Below are positions 1 through 9,516 of a stretch of DNA of 15,030 bases, piece after piece. How positions within the stretch are numbered: position 1 is the first letter of the stretch; every line of letters starts with the position of its first letter. The notes beneath the pieces are model-generated. The model did not search any database. It was not told the origin of the DNA and saw only the letters and a program-made list of their open reading frames with translations. A program made the position numbers and the translations under genes. Origin of the DNA: an uncultured Asticcacaulis sp. (GTDB lineage: Bacteria; Pseudomonadota; Alphaproteobacteria; Caulobacterales; Caulobacteraceae); the NCBI GenBank assembly GCA_946482045.1, contig CAMLPZ010000077.1, positions 1 to 15,030 of the forward strand. Reading direction: 5' to 3'.

Positions 1-340
1 AGACGGCGGCGCGTGCCATCTGGAAATGGCTTTCGTGGCCCATGAAGCTGGGGTTATCGGTCAGGATCGACAGGCAGCTGGCGCCGCCGGCCTCATAACA
101 CCTGGCCAGAAAGGGCGGGTCGAAGTCCTCGCGAATCAGGCCCTTAGATGGGCTGGCCTTCTTGACTTCCGCGATCAGGGCGAGACTTCCAGGACGTTTT
201 CCGGCCACCAGCGCGTTCATGAAGCCGCGCGGAGCACCGATCTCCGCCGCCTGAGCTTCCAGTTCGGGGACGGTTACGCGTTCACGGCGCTGGCTAACCT
301 CTTCGCGCTTGTAAGTGGCGATCGATTCCAGAATGTCCAT
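1..340 (-). CDS. trpC: Indole-3-glycerol phosphate synthase, 3' part cut off by window edge
   Basis: Only the first 113 codons are present; the gene runs off the left edge. The enzyme closes the indole ring of CdRP with loss of CO2 and water, the fourth step of tryptophan synthesis from chorismate, in the cytoplasm. The visible part carries the family's active-site segment [12 protein letters not shown] (residues 56-67, with E58 and K60 matching the catalytic Glu and Lys known from the family) and the [11 protein letters not shown] strand (91-101). The ATG at 340-338 shares one base with the TGA of trpD (TGATG), which fixes the start and indicates translational coupling. It is last in the visible trpG-trpD-trpC unit. 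The sequence is ordinary for the family and the call is secure despite truncation. Confidence 0.96.
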   Translation of the reverse strand, partial: MDILESIATYKREEVSQRRERVTVPELEAQAAEIGAPRGFMNALVAGKRPGSLALIAEVKKASPSKGLIREDFDPPFLARCYEAGGASCLSILTDNPSFMGHESHFQMARAAV

Positions 341-1356
341 CAGGAGCCTTGCGTCGTTGCGATGAGGATGTCGAGGGCGCGGCGGGCGCGGCCGTCGTCA
401 ATGACGGCTTCACCGAGCTCGATGCCTTCGCGCAGGGTTTCGACGCGGTCGGCGACCAGGAAGGCGGCCGCGGCGTTCAGCAGCACGATGTCGCGATAGG
501 CGCTTCTGCGGCCCTCGAGCAGCGCCTTGAGTTCAGCGGCATTGTGGTCGGGCGTGCCGCCGGTGATGTCGGCCAGGGCCGCGCGCGGCAGGCCGACGGC
601 CTCCGGCGTGATTCGGAACAGGCGCATCTTGCCGTCCGCCCATTCGGCGACTTCGGTTTCGCCGGTCGTCGTCAGTTCATCCAGGCCCGCGCCGTGGACA
701 GCCCAGGCGCGCGTGGCGCCCAATGCGCCCAATGCCTGGGCGATGGGCTCGACAAAGCGCGGCGAGGGGACGCCGACGACCTGGCGGCGGGCGCCGGCGG
801 GGTTGCTCAAGGGGCCCAGCAGGTTGAAAATGGTGCGGAAACCCAGCTGCTGGCGGATTGGCGAAACGTGCTTCATGGCGCCGTGGTGCGCCTGCGCGAA
901 CAGGAAGCAAATACCGGCGTCGTCAAGCGCTTTGCGTTGCTGCTCAAGCGTTGCTTCAATATTGACGCCGAGGGCTGCCAGGACGTCGGCGGTGCCGGAT
1001 TTGGAGGTGATGGCGCGGTTGCCGTGCTTGGCGACCTTGCAGCCGCCGCCGGCCGCGACAAAGCCTACGGCGGTCGAGATATTCAGCGTGTGCAGGCCGT
1101 CGCCGCCCGTGCCGCAGACGTCGATGACGTCATAAGGGTGGTCCAAATGGATGGCGGCCTTGCGCATGGCGCGGGCGCACGCGGCGATTTCGCCGACGGT
1201 TTCGCCACGCAACTTGATGGCGGTAACGGCCGCCGCGACCTGGGCCGGGGTGGGCTCGCCGCGCAGGCAGGCGTCGAAAAAGGCTTCGGCGTCGTCGCCG
1301 TCGAGCGTCGCGCCGTCGGCCAGGCGCGCCAGCAAAGGCTTGAAGGCGTCAGACAT
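340..1356 (-). CDS. trpD: Anthranilate phosphoribosyltransferase
   Basis: This cytoplasmic enzyme transfers phosphoribosyl from PRPP to anthranilate, the second step of tryptophan synthesis. The product is 338 residues, normal for the family. It shows the PRPP/Mg site CGTGGDG (81-87), the [13 protein letters not shown] segment (92-104) and KHGNRA (110-115), all family hallmarks. The frame is open upstream to 1500, but the ATG at 1356 (MSDAFKPLL) is preferred: it overlaps the trpG stop by 8 bp (ATGTCTGA) and a longer version would add about 48 residues antisense-like in character inside trpG. The 3' end overlaps trpC by one base. The layout trpG-trpD-trpC is a common proteobacterial arrangement and suggests one transcript with coupled translation. 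Confidence 0.97.
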   Translation of the reverse strand: MSDAFKPLLARLADGATLDGDDAEAFFDACLRGEPTPAQVAAAVTAIKLRGETVGEIAACARAMRKAAIHLDHPYDVIDVCGTGGDGLHTLNISTAVGFVAAGGGCKVAKHGNRAITSKSGTADVLAALGVNIEATLEQQRKALDDAGICFLFAQAHHGAMKHVSPIRQQLGFRTIFNLLGPLSNPAGARRQVVGVPSPRFVEPIAQALGALGATRAWAVHGAGLDELTTTGETEVAEWADGKMRLFRITPEAVGLPRAALADITGGTPDHNAAELKALLEGRRSAYRDIVLLNAAAAFLVADRVETLREGIELGEAVIDDGRARRALDILIATTQGS

Positions 1357-1942
1357 AGAGGTTCTGACTCTTGATTCCGGCCAGTTCGAGGAAGTTGGCC
1401 AGAAGCTGGTGCCCGCCCTCGGTGGCAATCGATTCGGGGTGGAATTGGACGCCGTGGATCGGACGGGTCTTATGCTGGACCCCCATGATCTCGCCGTCAT
1501 CGGTCCATGCCGTCACTTCCAGATCCTCAGGAAGCGTTTCGCGTTTTATGGCCAGAGAATGATAACGTGTCGCTGTAAATGGATTTGGCAAGTCTTTGAA
1601 AATGCCTTTGTTATTGTGATGAATCTGGCTGGTCTTACCGTGCATCAAAGCCTTGGCGCGGATGACATCGCCGCCATAGGCCTGGCCGATCGACTGATGA
1701 CCGAGGCAAACGCCCAGGACCGGCATGTCTTCCGGCGCGGCGCGTAAGAGCGGCAGGCAGATGCCGGCCTGGTCGGGCGCGCACGGACCCGGCGACAGCA
1801 GGATGGCGTTCGGCGCCAGCGCCAGGGCATCCTGAACGCTCAGGGCGTCATTGCGATACACCTTCGTCTCCGCGCCCAGTTCGGCGAGATAGTGGACAAG
1901 GTTGTAGGTAAAGCTGTCGTAGTTGTCGATGACCAGAATCAT
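1349..1942 (-). CDS. trpG: Anthranilate synthase component II, glutamine amidotransferase
   Basis: The product is a 197-residue class I glutamine amidotransferase that supplies ammonia to TrpE for anthranilate formation. The start [14 protein letters not shown] is the classic N-terminus of this family, and an SD-like GGAGG lies 5 nt before the ATG at 1942; an upstream in-frame start at 1987 is therefore rejected. The triad is visible: nucleophile C79 in GVCLGHQ, H168 and E170 in VQFHPES. The oxyanion-loop region [12 protein letters not shown] is at 49-60. The sequence cannot exclude dual use with 4-amino-4-deoxychorismate synthase (pabA role), which is known for some homologues; the trpD/trpC neighbours favour the tryptophan role. 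A promoter candidate lies about 50 nt upstream. Confidence 0.96.
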   Translation of the reverse strand: MILVIDNYDSFTYNLVHYLAELGAETKVYRNDALSVQDALALAPNAILLSPGPCAPDQAGICLPLLRAAPEDMPVLGVCLGHQSIGQAYGGDVIRAKALMHGKTSQIHHNNKGIFKDLPNPFTATRYHSLAIKRETLPEDLEVTAWTDDGEIMGVQHKTRPIHGVQFHPESIATEGGHQLLANFLELAGIKSQNLYV

Positions 1943-1998
1943 GTACGCCTCCGCGAAGCGCGTCCGGTGGAAGTCGAGAGCACGCAAAGCCTTTGATC

Positions 1999-2026
1999 AT
2001 TTAAGCAATGCGGCCGCCATTTCCAA
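1999..2026 (-). promoter_or_regulatory. Candidate promoter of trpG-trpD-trpC
   Basis: Read on the minus strand, TTGGAA (2026-2021) and TTAAAT (2004-1999) are separated by 16 nt, a plausible housekeeping-type -35/-10 pair with 4 of 6 matches in each box. The transcript would begin near 1992, giving a leader of roughly 50 nt with GGAGG before the trpG ATG. No Trp-rich leader peptide or attenuator hairpin is visible. This is inferred from motif and position only. Confidence 0.35.
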
Positions 2027-2048
2027 GCTATAAGATTCCGACCCAGGG

Positions 2049-2062
2049 TTAAGATTGGTTAA
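2049..2062. promoter_or_regulatory. TTAA-N6-TTAA direct repeat, near-match to a CtrA box
   Basis: TTAA at 2049-2052 and TTAA at 2059-2062 are separated by six bases; the second is followed by C. The Caulobacter cell-cycle regulator CtrA binds TTAA-N7-TTAA, so the spacing here is one base short. GATTC (GANTC, the CcrM methylation site of this group) occurs at 2034-2038 and 2098-2102 on either side. The site lies between the divergently read trpG and the 2107-2424 gene. A regulatory role is inference. Confidence 0.25.
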
Positions 2063-2106
2063 CGCTTTGATGCTTGAGTGACGGCCGCAACAGATGAGAT
2101 TCGGCG

Positions 2107-2424
2107 ATGACACGCATGACGCAGTTCAACGATATGACCGCAGACATGGAAGAGCGCGACGCGCGCCTGTCCGAAGCCTTGGGGCTATTGCGTTCGTCAG
2201 ATCAGCGCACGTCACGTAATGGCCTGTCGTCGCTGGCCGCCATTACCGGTCTGGCGGTGTCCGGTACGCTGTTGATCACGCTTCTAAGCGGACACGAAGA
2301 ACCGAAAAAGCCGTTGAAAGTGAACGCGATGCCGGCGACGGCTTCAGCAGACTTTGAGCTCTCTGCGTCACCGTCGCAGTCGGGACCTGTGCGGGACGCC
2401 GTGCTGATCGCCACGGAACACTGA
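2107..2424 (+). CDS. Small single-pass membrane protein of unknown function
   Basis: This 105-residue product is not recognised as a named family. Residues 1-38 are polar and charged (MEERDARLSEALGLLRSSDQ, helix-like); residues 40-61 form one hydrophobic segment (LSSLAAITGLAVSGTLLITLL), followed by a charged stop EEPKK and a Ser/Ala/Pro-rich tail. The predicted topology is a single transmembrane helix with a cytoplasmic N-terminus. Codons show strong G/C preference at third positions, as in neighbours, so it looks genuinely coding. No good SD precedes the ATG at 2107; ATG at 2116 or 2134 are alternatives. It lies on the opposite strand between trpG and trpE and ends 9 bp before the trpE stop. 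No function is assigned. Confidence 0.6.
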   Translation: MTRMTQFNDMTADMEERDARLSEALGLLRSSDQRTSRNGLSSLAAITGLAVSGTLLITLLSGHEEPKKPLKVNAMPATASADFELSASPSQSGPVRDAVLIATEH

Positions 2425-2433
2425 GCCTCGGGA

Positions 2434-3978
2434 TTACGAGTTCGCCTTGTAATCGTAGCGCCAGGCGTCCTGGGCCGCGCGGATGAGCGCGCCCGCCTTG
2501 TGGCAGGTTTCTTCGTATTCCATCTGCGGCACGCTGTCGGCAACGACACCGGCGCCGGCCTGAACGTAGATGTTACGATCCTTAAACAGCGCTGTACGCA
2601 GGACGATGCAGACATCGACGCTGCCGTTCGAAGAGATATAGCCGGCGCCGCCGCCGTACCCGACACCGCGTTTGACCTGCTCCAGCTCGTCGATGATCTC
2701 CATCGCCCGCACCTTGGGCGCGCCCGACAGCGTGCCGGCGGGAAGTGCCGCCAGCAGCGCATCGACCGGATCAAGCGTTTCCGGTGCATCGCCTTCGACG
2801 TTTGAGACGATGTGCATGACGTGACTGTAGCGTTCGATGATGAACTTCTCGGTGACGCGGACGCTGGCCGGCTTGGCGACGCGGCCGACGTCGTTGCGGC
2901 CGAGATCAAGCAGCATCAGGTGCTCAGACAGTTCCTTTGGATCGGCCAGCAATTCCTTTTCGAGCGCGCGGTCCTGTTCGACCGTCTTGCCGCGGGGACG
3001 CGTGCCGGCGATCGGGCGAATGGTCAGCTTGCCGTCGCGGATGCGCACCAGGATTTCAGGGCTGGACCCGGCCAACTGAAAGTCGCCGAAATTCAGATAG
3101 AAGAGGTAGGGCGAAGGGTTGTGCCGGCGCAAGGACCGGTAGAAGGCGAACGGATCGAGCGGGTAGGGCGCTTCGAAGCGGTGGCTAAGCACCACCTGGA
3201 AGATGTCGCCGGCGCGGATATATTCCTTGGCGGTGTCGACCATGGTACCGAAGTCGAGTGGCGAGGTCGGCGACGACAGAGGTTGCTGGGCGTGTTCGCG
3301 TGGCGCGGGCTGGGCGCTAAGCGGCACGCGCAGGTCGTCCTCGACGGCGTCGAGACGCGCCAGTGCCGCGCTATAGGCGTCCTGAGCGGAAAGCTCCGAC
3401 GGCCAGACCGGGCTGGCCAGCAGGATCTCGTGGGCGACATTGTCGAAGACGCAGACCACGGAGGGGCGCACGACGACGGCGTCCGGCAGCTTGAGCGGGT
3501 CGGGATTGGCTTCGCCCAGCGGCTCGAACAGGCGGATCATGTCGTAGCCGAAGACGCCGAAGACACCCGACACCATCGGCGGCAGGCTTTCCGGGATGTC
3601 CATCTTATTGGCGGACACGAAGGCGCGCAGCGATTCGAGCGTCGGCTTGTCTTCAGCCACGTAGGTTTCGCGGGCGATACCCTCGCCAGTGGCTAACTCG
3701 GCTTTGTCGCCGAAACAGCGCCAGACGAGATCAGGATTGAGCGTGATGATCGAATAGCGGCCCGACAGCGCGCCACCTTCGACCGACTCGAACAGGAAGC
3801 TGAACGGACGCTGGCGTCCGAGCTTGAGATAGGCCGAAACAGGCGTCTCCAGGTCGTCGATCAGCGTGCGCCAGACGATGGACGGCTTGCCGTCTGCATA
3901 CTGGGTCTCAAAGGCGCTTTTGACGTCTTCCGGTGACGGTTGCGCGCCGCGCGCTGCTACGGAAGGCGTTGCGGTCAC
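2434..3978 (-). CDS. trpE: Anthranilate synthase component I, GTG start
   Basis: TrpE converts chorismate plus ammonia (from TrpG) to anthranilate and is normally the tryptophan-feedback target. The 514-residue product has the N-terminal regulatory region with DLETPVSAYLKL (42-53) and FLFESVEGG (61-69, equivalent to the LLES tryptophan-binding motif), then the chorismate-binding domain: SSPEIL (305-310), IAGTRPRG (323-330), SEHLMLLDLGRNDVGR (351-366), IERYSHVMH (381-389), PAGTLSGAPK (413-422) and QAGAG (473-477). These catalytic motifs identify anthranilate synthase rather than PabB with good confidence. The start codon is GTG at 3978, overlapping the upstream gene's TGA by 4 bp (GTGA). This indicates co-transcription and coupling with the PpiD-like gene. 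It is not adjacent to trpG, being separated by an opposite-strand gene. Confidence 0.96.
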   Translation of the reverse strand: MTATPSVAARGAQPSPEDVKSAFETQYADGKPSIVWRTLIDDLETPVSAYLKLGRQRPFSFLFESVEGGALSGRYSIITLNPDLVWRCFGDKAELATGEGIARETYVAEDKPTLESLRAFVSANKMDIPESLPPMVSGVFGVFGYDMIRLFEPLGEANPDPLKLPDAVVVRPSVVCVFDNVAHEILLASPVWPSELSAQDAYSAALARLDAVEDDLRVPLSAQPAPREHAQQPLSSPTSPLDFGTMVDTAKEYIRAGDIFQVVLSHRFEAPYPLDPFAFYRSLRRHNPSPYLFYLNFGDFQLAGSSPEILVRIRDGKLTIRPIAGTRPRGKTVEQDRALEKELLADPKELSEHLMLLDLGRNDVGRVAKPASVRVTEKFIIERYSHVMHIVSNVEGDAPETLDPVDALLAALPAGTLSGAPKVRAMEIIDELEQVKRGVGYGGGAGYISSNGSVDVCIVLRTALFKDRNIYVQAGAGVVADSVPQMEYEETCHKAGALIRAAQDAWRYDYKANS

Positions 3979-5921
3979 GACTTTTTCTCGTCCTTGGCTT
4001 TGGCGTCCTTGGCGTCGGCTTCGGGCGGCGTAACGCCCAGCACGCGGATCGCGGTGTTCGGATAGGTCTTGGTCTTGACGGCGCCGCGCGCGGCGGTGCG
4101 GGCCAGGCCCACGACGTCCTGGGCGATCGACATGCCCATGCGGGTCTTCAGGCTGGCGGCCGCCGTGTTGGCGGCGGCGGCCTGCGCCTGATGGACGGCG
4201 TCGAGGCGACCGACCAGGATAACGCCCGGCTGAAGCGGCGCGTGGAAGGATTCACCTTGCTTGGCGTTGAAGACCTGGCCCGTGATCGCCGGCGGAACTT
4301 GGCGCGCGCCGCCCGAGCGGTCGACACCCTTTTCCGTCTGCAGCGGGCTGCCGGCTTCAGCCGCCAGGGTCGTCGGCGATTCGCCCTTGCCAAGACGCGC
4401 GGCCAGGGCCTCGGCCTTCTCCTCGATGGCGGCGGTGGCCTTCTGAGCGCGCCAGGCGCCGATCAGTTGCGGCTTGACACTGTCAAGCGGCGGCGCGGCG
4501 GCCGGCTTTACGCTTTTGAGGTTGACGACGAAATACTGGCCCTGGCCGGCTTCCTGGACGTCCGAGGTGCTACCGGGCTGAAGGTCATAGATGGCCTTCA
4601 CGATATTGGGGTAGCGCGAATAGTCGTTGCCCTGGGTCATGCCCTGCGGCGTCATGATGTTGCCCTGAGCGTTCATCCACGGCAGGTCCTTGACCTGCAG
4701 GCCCAGCTTCTGGGCGGTGGCATGAAAGTCCTCACCGGCGGCCAAAGCGTCCGCCAGCTTGTGTGAGGCGTCGTTCAGCTTGTCGGCGGCGGCTTCTCGC
4801 TTCAGGTCCTCGGTGATCTGGCCGCGCATGCTTTCGAACGAAGGCGTGGAACCGGCGTTGATATCGCCCATGCGGATGACGGCAATGCCGAGTTCACCCT
4901 GGACCGGACCCGAGACCTCGCCGGTCTTCATGGCGAAGGCGGCTTCGGCGATCTTGGCGTCGGGAACGGCGGACTTGGCCTGGCGGTCAATGCGCAGCAG
5001 CGTGCCCTTGTTGGCCTTTGCCACGACGTCCGGCGCCTGGCCGGCCTTCAGCGCCGCAGAGATGGCGTCGGCGGCCTTGGCGTCCGGCGCGGTGATCTGG
5101 ATGAAGCTGCGGGTTTCCGGCGTGCGTGCGCCTTCGAGGCGGGCCTCGTAAGCCTTGCGCACATCGGCGTCGCTCACCTGGACGCCCGGCATGAACTGCT
5201 CGACGCTCAACGTGACGATGGCTGCCTGGCGGAGTTCCGGCATGGTCAGGCGGGCCAGGTTTTCCTGATAGAAGGCGGCAACCTCCGCGTCGGTCGGCAT
5301 GGCCGGGGCCGGGATGCTGCGTTCGGTCACGTAAAAATAACTGAAGTCGCGCGTCTGCATCGAGAAGGCGGCCTCGGCCGTCGAGAAGACGCGTGGCGCC
5401 TGAAAGCCCGCCAAAGCCCCCGTGACGAACTGCTGGCCGGCCAGCTGGTCCGCAACGTCACGCTCGAACATCTTCTGGTCGATCTGGGCGCGGGCCAGGG
5501 CCTGCTTGTAGGTTTCGCTGTCGAACTTGCCGGTGGCCGAATTGAAGAACTGCGGCGTCTTCGCCAATTGGTCGACGATCAACCTGGCCGAGGGCTTGAT
5601 GCGCAGGCTGTCGAGCCAGGCGCCCAGCGACTGCTGGTCGGCCAACTGTTCGACCATAGCCGTATGGGCGCCCTGGGCCACGAACTCCTCGTTCGTGAAG
5701 GACTGGCCATTGCGCTCAGCCACCCACTGTTGCTTGTTGGTTTCGAAGATTTGTTTGAAATCGTTGGCGGACACGACGCGCTTGCCGGCCTCGACGACAT
5801 TGGTCGTGGACTGCCCCTTGAACACGTCGCTCATGCCGAAGATGGCGAAGGACAGGATCAGCAAGGCCATCAGGCCGATAAAGACCCATGACTTGGTGAA
5901 CTGGCGGAAGAGGCTGATCAT
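3975..5921 (-). CDS. PpiD/SurA-like membrane-anchored periplasmic folding factor
   Basis: The 648-residue product begins with a short cytoplasmic segment and one signal-anchor helix (about residues 12-30, WVFIGLMALLILSFAIFGM), then a SurA-N/PpiD-type helical chaperone region (about 35-235). A parvulin-type (PpiC) segment follows at about 264-358 (RSFIQITAP, AFAMKTGEVSGPVQGELGIAVIRM), and a second divergent parvulin-like part is at about 440-625. A Lys/Asp-rich tail ends the protein. Length and layout match PpiD, which aids folding of proteins leaving the Sec translocon in the periplasm; prolyl-isomerase activity is not guaranteed, since PpiD parvulin domains can be inactive. It is first in a two-gene unit with trpE (GTGA overlap), and a promoter candidate is seen at 5972-6000. 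Confidence 0.88.
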   Translation of the reverse strand: MISLFRQFTKSWVFIGLMALLILSFAIFGMSDVFKGQSTTNVVEAGKRVVSANDFKQIFETNKQQWVAERNGQSFTNEEFVAQGAHTAMVEQLADQQSLGAWLDSLRIKPSARLIVDQLAKTPQFFNSATGKFDSETYKQALARAQIDQKMFERDVADQLAGQQFVTGALAGFQAPRVFSTAEAAFSMQTRDFSYFYVTERSIPAPAMPTDAEVAAFYQENLARLTMPELRQAAIVTLSVEQFMPGVQVSDADVRKAYEARLEGARTPETRSFIQITAPDAKAADAISAALKAGQAPDVVAKANKGTLLRIDRQAKSAVPDAKIAEAAFAMKTGEVSGPVQGELGIAVIRMGDINAGSTPSFESMRGQITEDLKREAAADKLNDASHKLADALAAGEDFHATAQKLGLQVKDLPWMNAQGNIMTPQGMTQGNDYSRYPNIVKAIYDLQPGSTSDVQEAGQGQYFVVNLKSVKPAAAPPLDSVKPQLIGAWRAQKATAAIEEKAEALAARLGKGESPTTLAAEAGSPLQTEKGVDRSGGARQVPPAITGQVFNAKQGESFHAPLQPGVILVGRLDAVHQAQAAAANTAAASLKTRMGMSIAQDVVGLARTAARGAVKTKTYPNTAIRVLGVTPPEADAKDAKAKDEKKS

Positions 5922-5971
5922 TCGAATTGCGTCCGGTGTCGTTATATCGGCATTTAAACCTAGTTGACGGG

Positions 5972-6000
5972 TTCATACGGCACGATCAAGGCAGTTTCAA
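5972..6000 (-). promoter_or_regulatory. Candidate promoter of the ppiD-like/trpE unit
   Basis: On the minus strand TTGAAA (6000-5995, 5 of 6 to TTGACA) is followed after exactly 17 nt by TATGAA (5977-5972, 4 of 6 to TATAAT). Transcription would begin about 45 nt before the ppiD-like ATG at 5921. Spacing and position are good; no experimental basis. Confidence 0.45.
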
Positions 6001-6109
6001 AGAAAAATTACGGGCGGGGACGGAAAGGTCCGGCCTTTTTCTGTTGGCGATAGGGCGCATGCCAGTCTATGTTTTGCACTGCGTCATGAACTTGTGCCCG
6101 CGTTAGAGA

Positions 6110-6129
6110 CCGGCAAGATCGATTGCCGG
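6110..6129. other. Perfect inverted repeat in the tpiA leader
   Basis: CCGGCAA (6110-6116) and TTGCCGG (6123-6129) are perfect 7-bp arms around a 6-nt loop, 52 nt before the tpiA ATG. It could be an RNA hairpin in the leader or an operator. The remainder of the 260-bp gap 5922-6181 holds the ppiD promoter candidate and no gene that I can support. Confidence 0.35.
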
Positions 6130-6181
6130 CCGGGCGGAATAGGCGAGGGCGCGCAAACATCACATAACAACAAAGACTTAA

Positions 6182-6934
6182 ATGCCACATTGTCATCTTA
6201 TTGCGGCAAACTGGAAGATGAATGGCCTGAAGAGCCAGATTCCGGTTGCCCAGGCTATCGCGGCTGAAAGCCGAAAATACCAGGCGCGTGTCGCCCTGTT
6301 CCCACCCTATACCCTCTTGCCGCTGCTGGCGGACGCCCTGGAAGGGACAGGCGTCATCCTGGGGGGGCAGGACTGCCATCACGCCGATTTCGGCGCCTAT
6401 ACGGGTGACATCTGCGCCGCCATGCTAAAGGACTGCGGCGCAGACATGGTCCTTCTCGGCCACAGCGAGCGGCGCCACGGCCACCTCGAACCCTGCGCCC
6501 TGGTGGCGCGCAAGGCGATTGCGGCGCTCAAGGCCGGCCTTGAGCCCGTCATATGCATCGGCGAGACGTTGGAGCAGCGCCGCCAGGGGCTGACTGCCCA
6601 GGTCCTGTCGCGCCAGTTGACCGACAGTCTGCCGGAAGAACTGAGGACCGAGCGCTTCCACCTTTCCTATGAACCGGTCTGGGCCATCGGTACGGGGTTG
6701 GTGGCAACGGACCAGCAAATACTTGAAGCATTTTCCTTAATTCGCTCTTTCTTGAGCTCGCGCTTTAACTGTCTGCACGAGCCGCAGCTGCTTTACGGCG
6801 GGTCGGTAAAGGCTTCGAACGTCGAAGGCATTCTGGCCATCGAAGGTGTCAGTGGCGCTTTGGTCGGCGGCGCATCGCTTACGGTCGAGGACTTCATGCC
6901 GATCGTCGCGGCGGCCGACAAGGCTCCGGTCTGA
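6182..6934 (+). CDS. tpiA: Triosephosphate isomerase
   Basis: TpiA interconverts dihydroxyacetone phosphate and glyceraldehyde 3-phosphate in the cytoplasm. The 250-residue product has normal length and all key residues: N10 and K12 in AANWKMNG, H94 in LLGHSERR, the catalytic E164 in SYEPVWAIGTG (162-172, including the mobile loop), and the phosphate-binding YGGSVKASN plus GALVGGASL near the C-terminus. The start MPHCHLIAANWKMN fits the family N-terminus. No convincing SD precedes the ATG (A-rich, AACAACAAAGACTTAA), which is unusual beside the clear SDs of trpG and the 12811-13053 gene. It reads divergently from the ppiD-like gene; the next gene, secG, lies 180 bp downstream. Confidence 0.97.
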   Translation: MPHCHLIAANWKMNGLKSQIPVAQAIAAESRKYQARVALFPPYTLLPLLADALEGTGVILGGQDCHHADFGAYTGDICAAMLKDCGADMVLLGHSERRHGHLEPCALVARKAIAALKAGLEPVICIGETLEQRRQGLTAQVLSRQLTDSLPEELRTERFHLSYEPVWAIGTGLVATDQQILEAFSLIRSFLSSRFNCLHEPQLLYGGSVKASNVEGILAIEGVSGALVGGASLTVEDFMPIVAAADKAPV

Positions 6935-7114
6935 TTTTTCATTCTTGTCCTGACACCGGTTGTCCTCTTGTAATCTTCGGTACCCTGCATAAATGGGGTA
7001 TGTATTCCGGAAATCGCCTATGGCCATCCATGACCAAGGGTGCTAAGGGCGTGCAACTTTCACGGACGCGTTCGCGATCCGCATCTCTGGCTGTGACCTA
7101 AAGACAAAAAGCAT

Positions 7115-7684
7115 ATGTTACTTGGCATCCTCCTGACGGTTCAGATTCTCATCAGCGTCATCATCATCGTTCTGGTGCTCATCCAGCGGTCCGAAGGCGG
7201 CGCGCTCGGCATGGGCGGCGGCCCGTCGGGCTTCATGTCGGCGCGTGGCGCCGGCAACCTGCTGACCAAGGCGACCAGCGTCATGGGTATCCTGTTCTTC
7301 GTGAACTGCATTGGCATGACAGTTGTCGGGAACTACGCCAGCCGCACGTCGTCGGCGGTCGATTCGGTCGATACCTCCAGCCTGGTTCTGCCCGGCACGC
7401 CGCAAACCGCCAATTCGGCCCAGGCGCCGGCGGCTGCCACCACTTCGAGCGCTGCGCCGTCATTGAATGACCTGCCGCTGGCCGGCCCTGTCGCCACTCC
7501 GGCGCCCGCCGCGTCGCAGGCTACGTCTCCGGCCGCATCGCGTACCGCGCCGGCTGCCCAGCGGCCTACTGCCTTGCCGGCGCCTCTGTCGTCTTCGGCA
7601 TCGTCGCAGGCGCCGCGTGTCGGCAGTATCTTCGCCAACTCGTCGTCGTCGGCCGCGCCGGCTTCGACGCCCTCACAGCCGTAG
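7115..7684 (+). CDS. secG: Protein-export membrane protein SecG with long Ala/Ser/Pro tail
   Basis: SecG is the small accessory subunit of the SecYEG translocon in the inner membrane. The first 75 residues are diagnostic: transmembrane helix 1 (about 2-23), the conserved QRSEGGALGMGGG loop (24-36), SARGAGNLLTKAT (42-54), and transmembrane helix 2 (about 55-72). The remaining ~115 residues form a low-complexity Ala/Ser/Pro/Thr tail, making the protein 189 residues against about 110 in E. coli; C-terminal extensions are known in alphaproteobacterial SecG. With the family's two-helix topology the tail should face the periplasm. The gap 6935-7114 before it shows no clear promoter. A strong intrinsic terminator follows immediately. 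Confidence 0.93.
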   Translation: MLLGILLTVQILISVIIIVLVLIQRSEGGALGMGGGPSGFMSARGAGNLLTKATSVMGILFFVNCIGMTVVGNYASRTSSAVDSVDTSSLVLPGTPQTANSAQAPAAATTSSAAPSLNDLPLAGPVATPAPAASQATSPAASRTAPAAQRPTALPAPLSSSASSQAPRVGSIFANSSSSAAPASTPSQP

Positions 7685-7706
7685 TCTGTGCCGGGTAGAC
7701 AGCTTT

Positions 7707-7740
7707 AGCGGCTCACTCACAGGTGAGCCGCTTTTTTGTT
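7707..7740 (+). terminator. Intrinsic terminator after secG
   Basis: Perfect 10-bp arms AGCGGCTCAC (7707-7716) and GTGAGCCGCT (7723-7732) enclose a 6-nt loop and run directly into TTTTTT. It begins 22 bp after the secG stop and separates secG from pyrG, so pyrG must have its own promoter in 7741-7795 or depend on readthrough. Confidence 0.93.
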
Positions 7741-7750
7741 AAATGCGTGA

Positions 7751-9433
<1,683 letters not shown>

Positions 9434-9516
9434 GATTCCGCGAGTAAGCCATTGATCCGGCGGGCATGACAGCGTAAGCGACGCGCATTCTTTTTCAGAC
9501 TTCCCAGGATGATCCC

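Noticed and set aside
349..1374. Long plus-strand open frame across trpD
   Set aside because: It is the complement of trpD; its Gly/Ala/Asp/Val-rich translation has no recognisable family, while the minus strand encodes a complete TrpD.
2202..2909. Minus-strand open frame covering the 3' end of trpE and the small membrane gene
   Set aside because: Ser/Arg/Thr-rich out-of-frame translation overlapping two better-supported genes.
2812..3696. Long plus-strand open frame across trpE
   Set aside because: High-GC antisense shadow; the minus strand has all TrpE motifs.
3933..4766. Plus-strand open frame across the ppiD-like gene
   Set aside because: Antisense shadow with no domain pattern; the minus-strand gene has a clear anchor helix and parvulin segment.
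6024..6043. Short hairpin AAAGG/CCTTT followed by T-run (plus strand)
   Set aside because: Only five pairs and no gene on the plus strand upstream to terminate; too weak to call a terminator.
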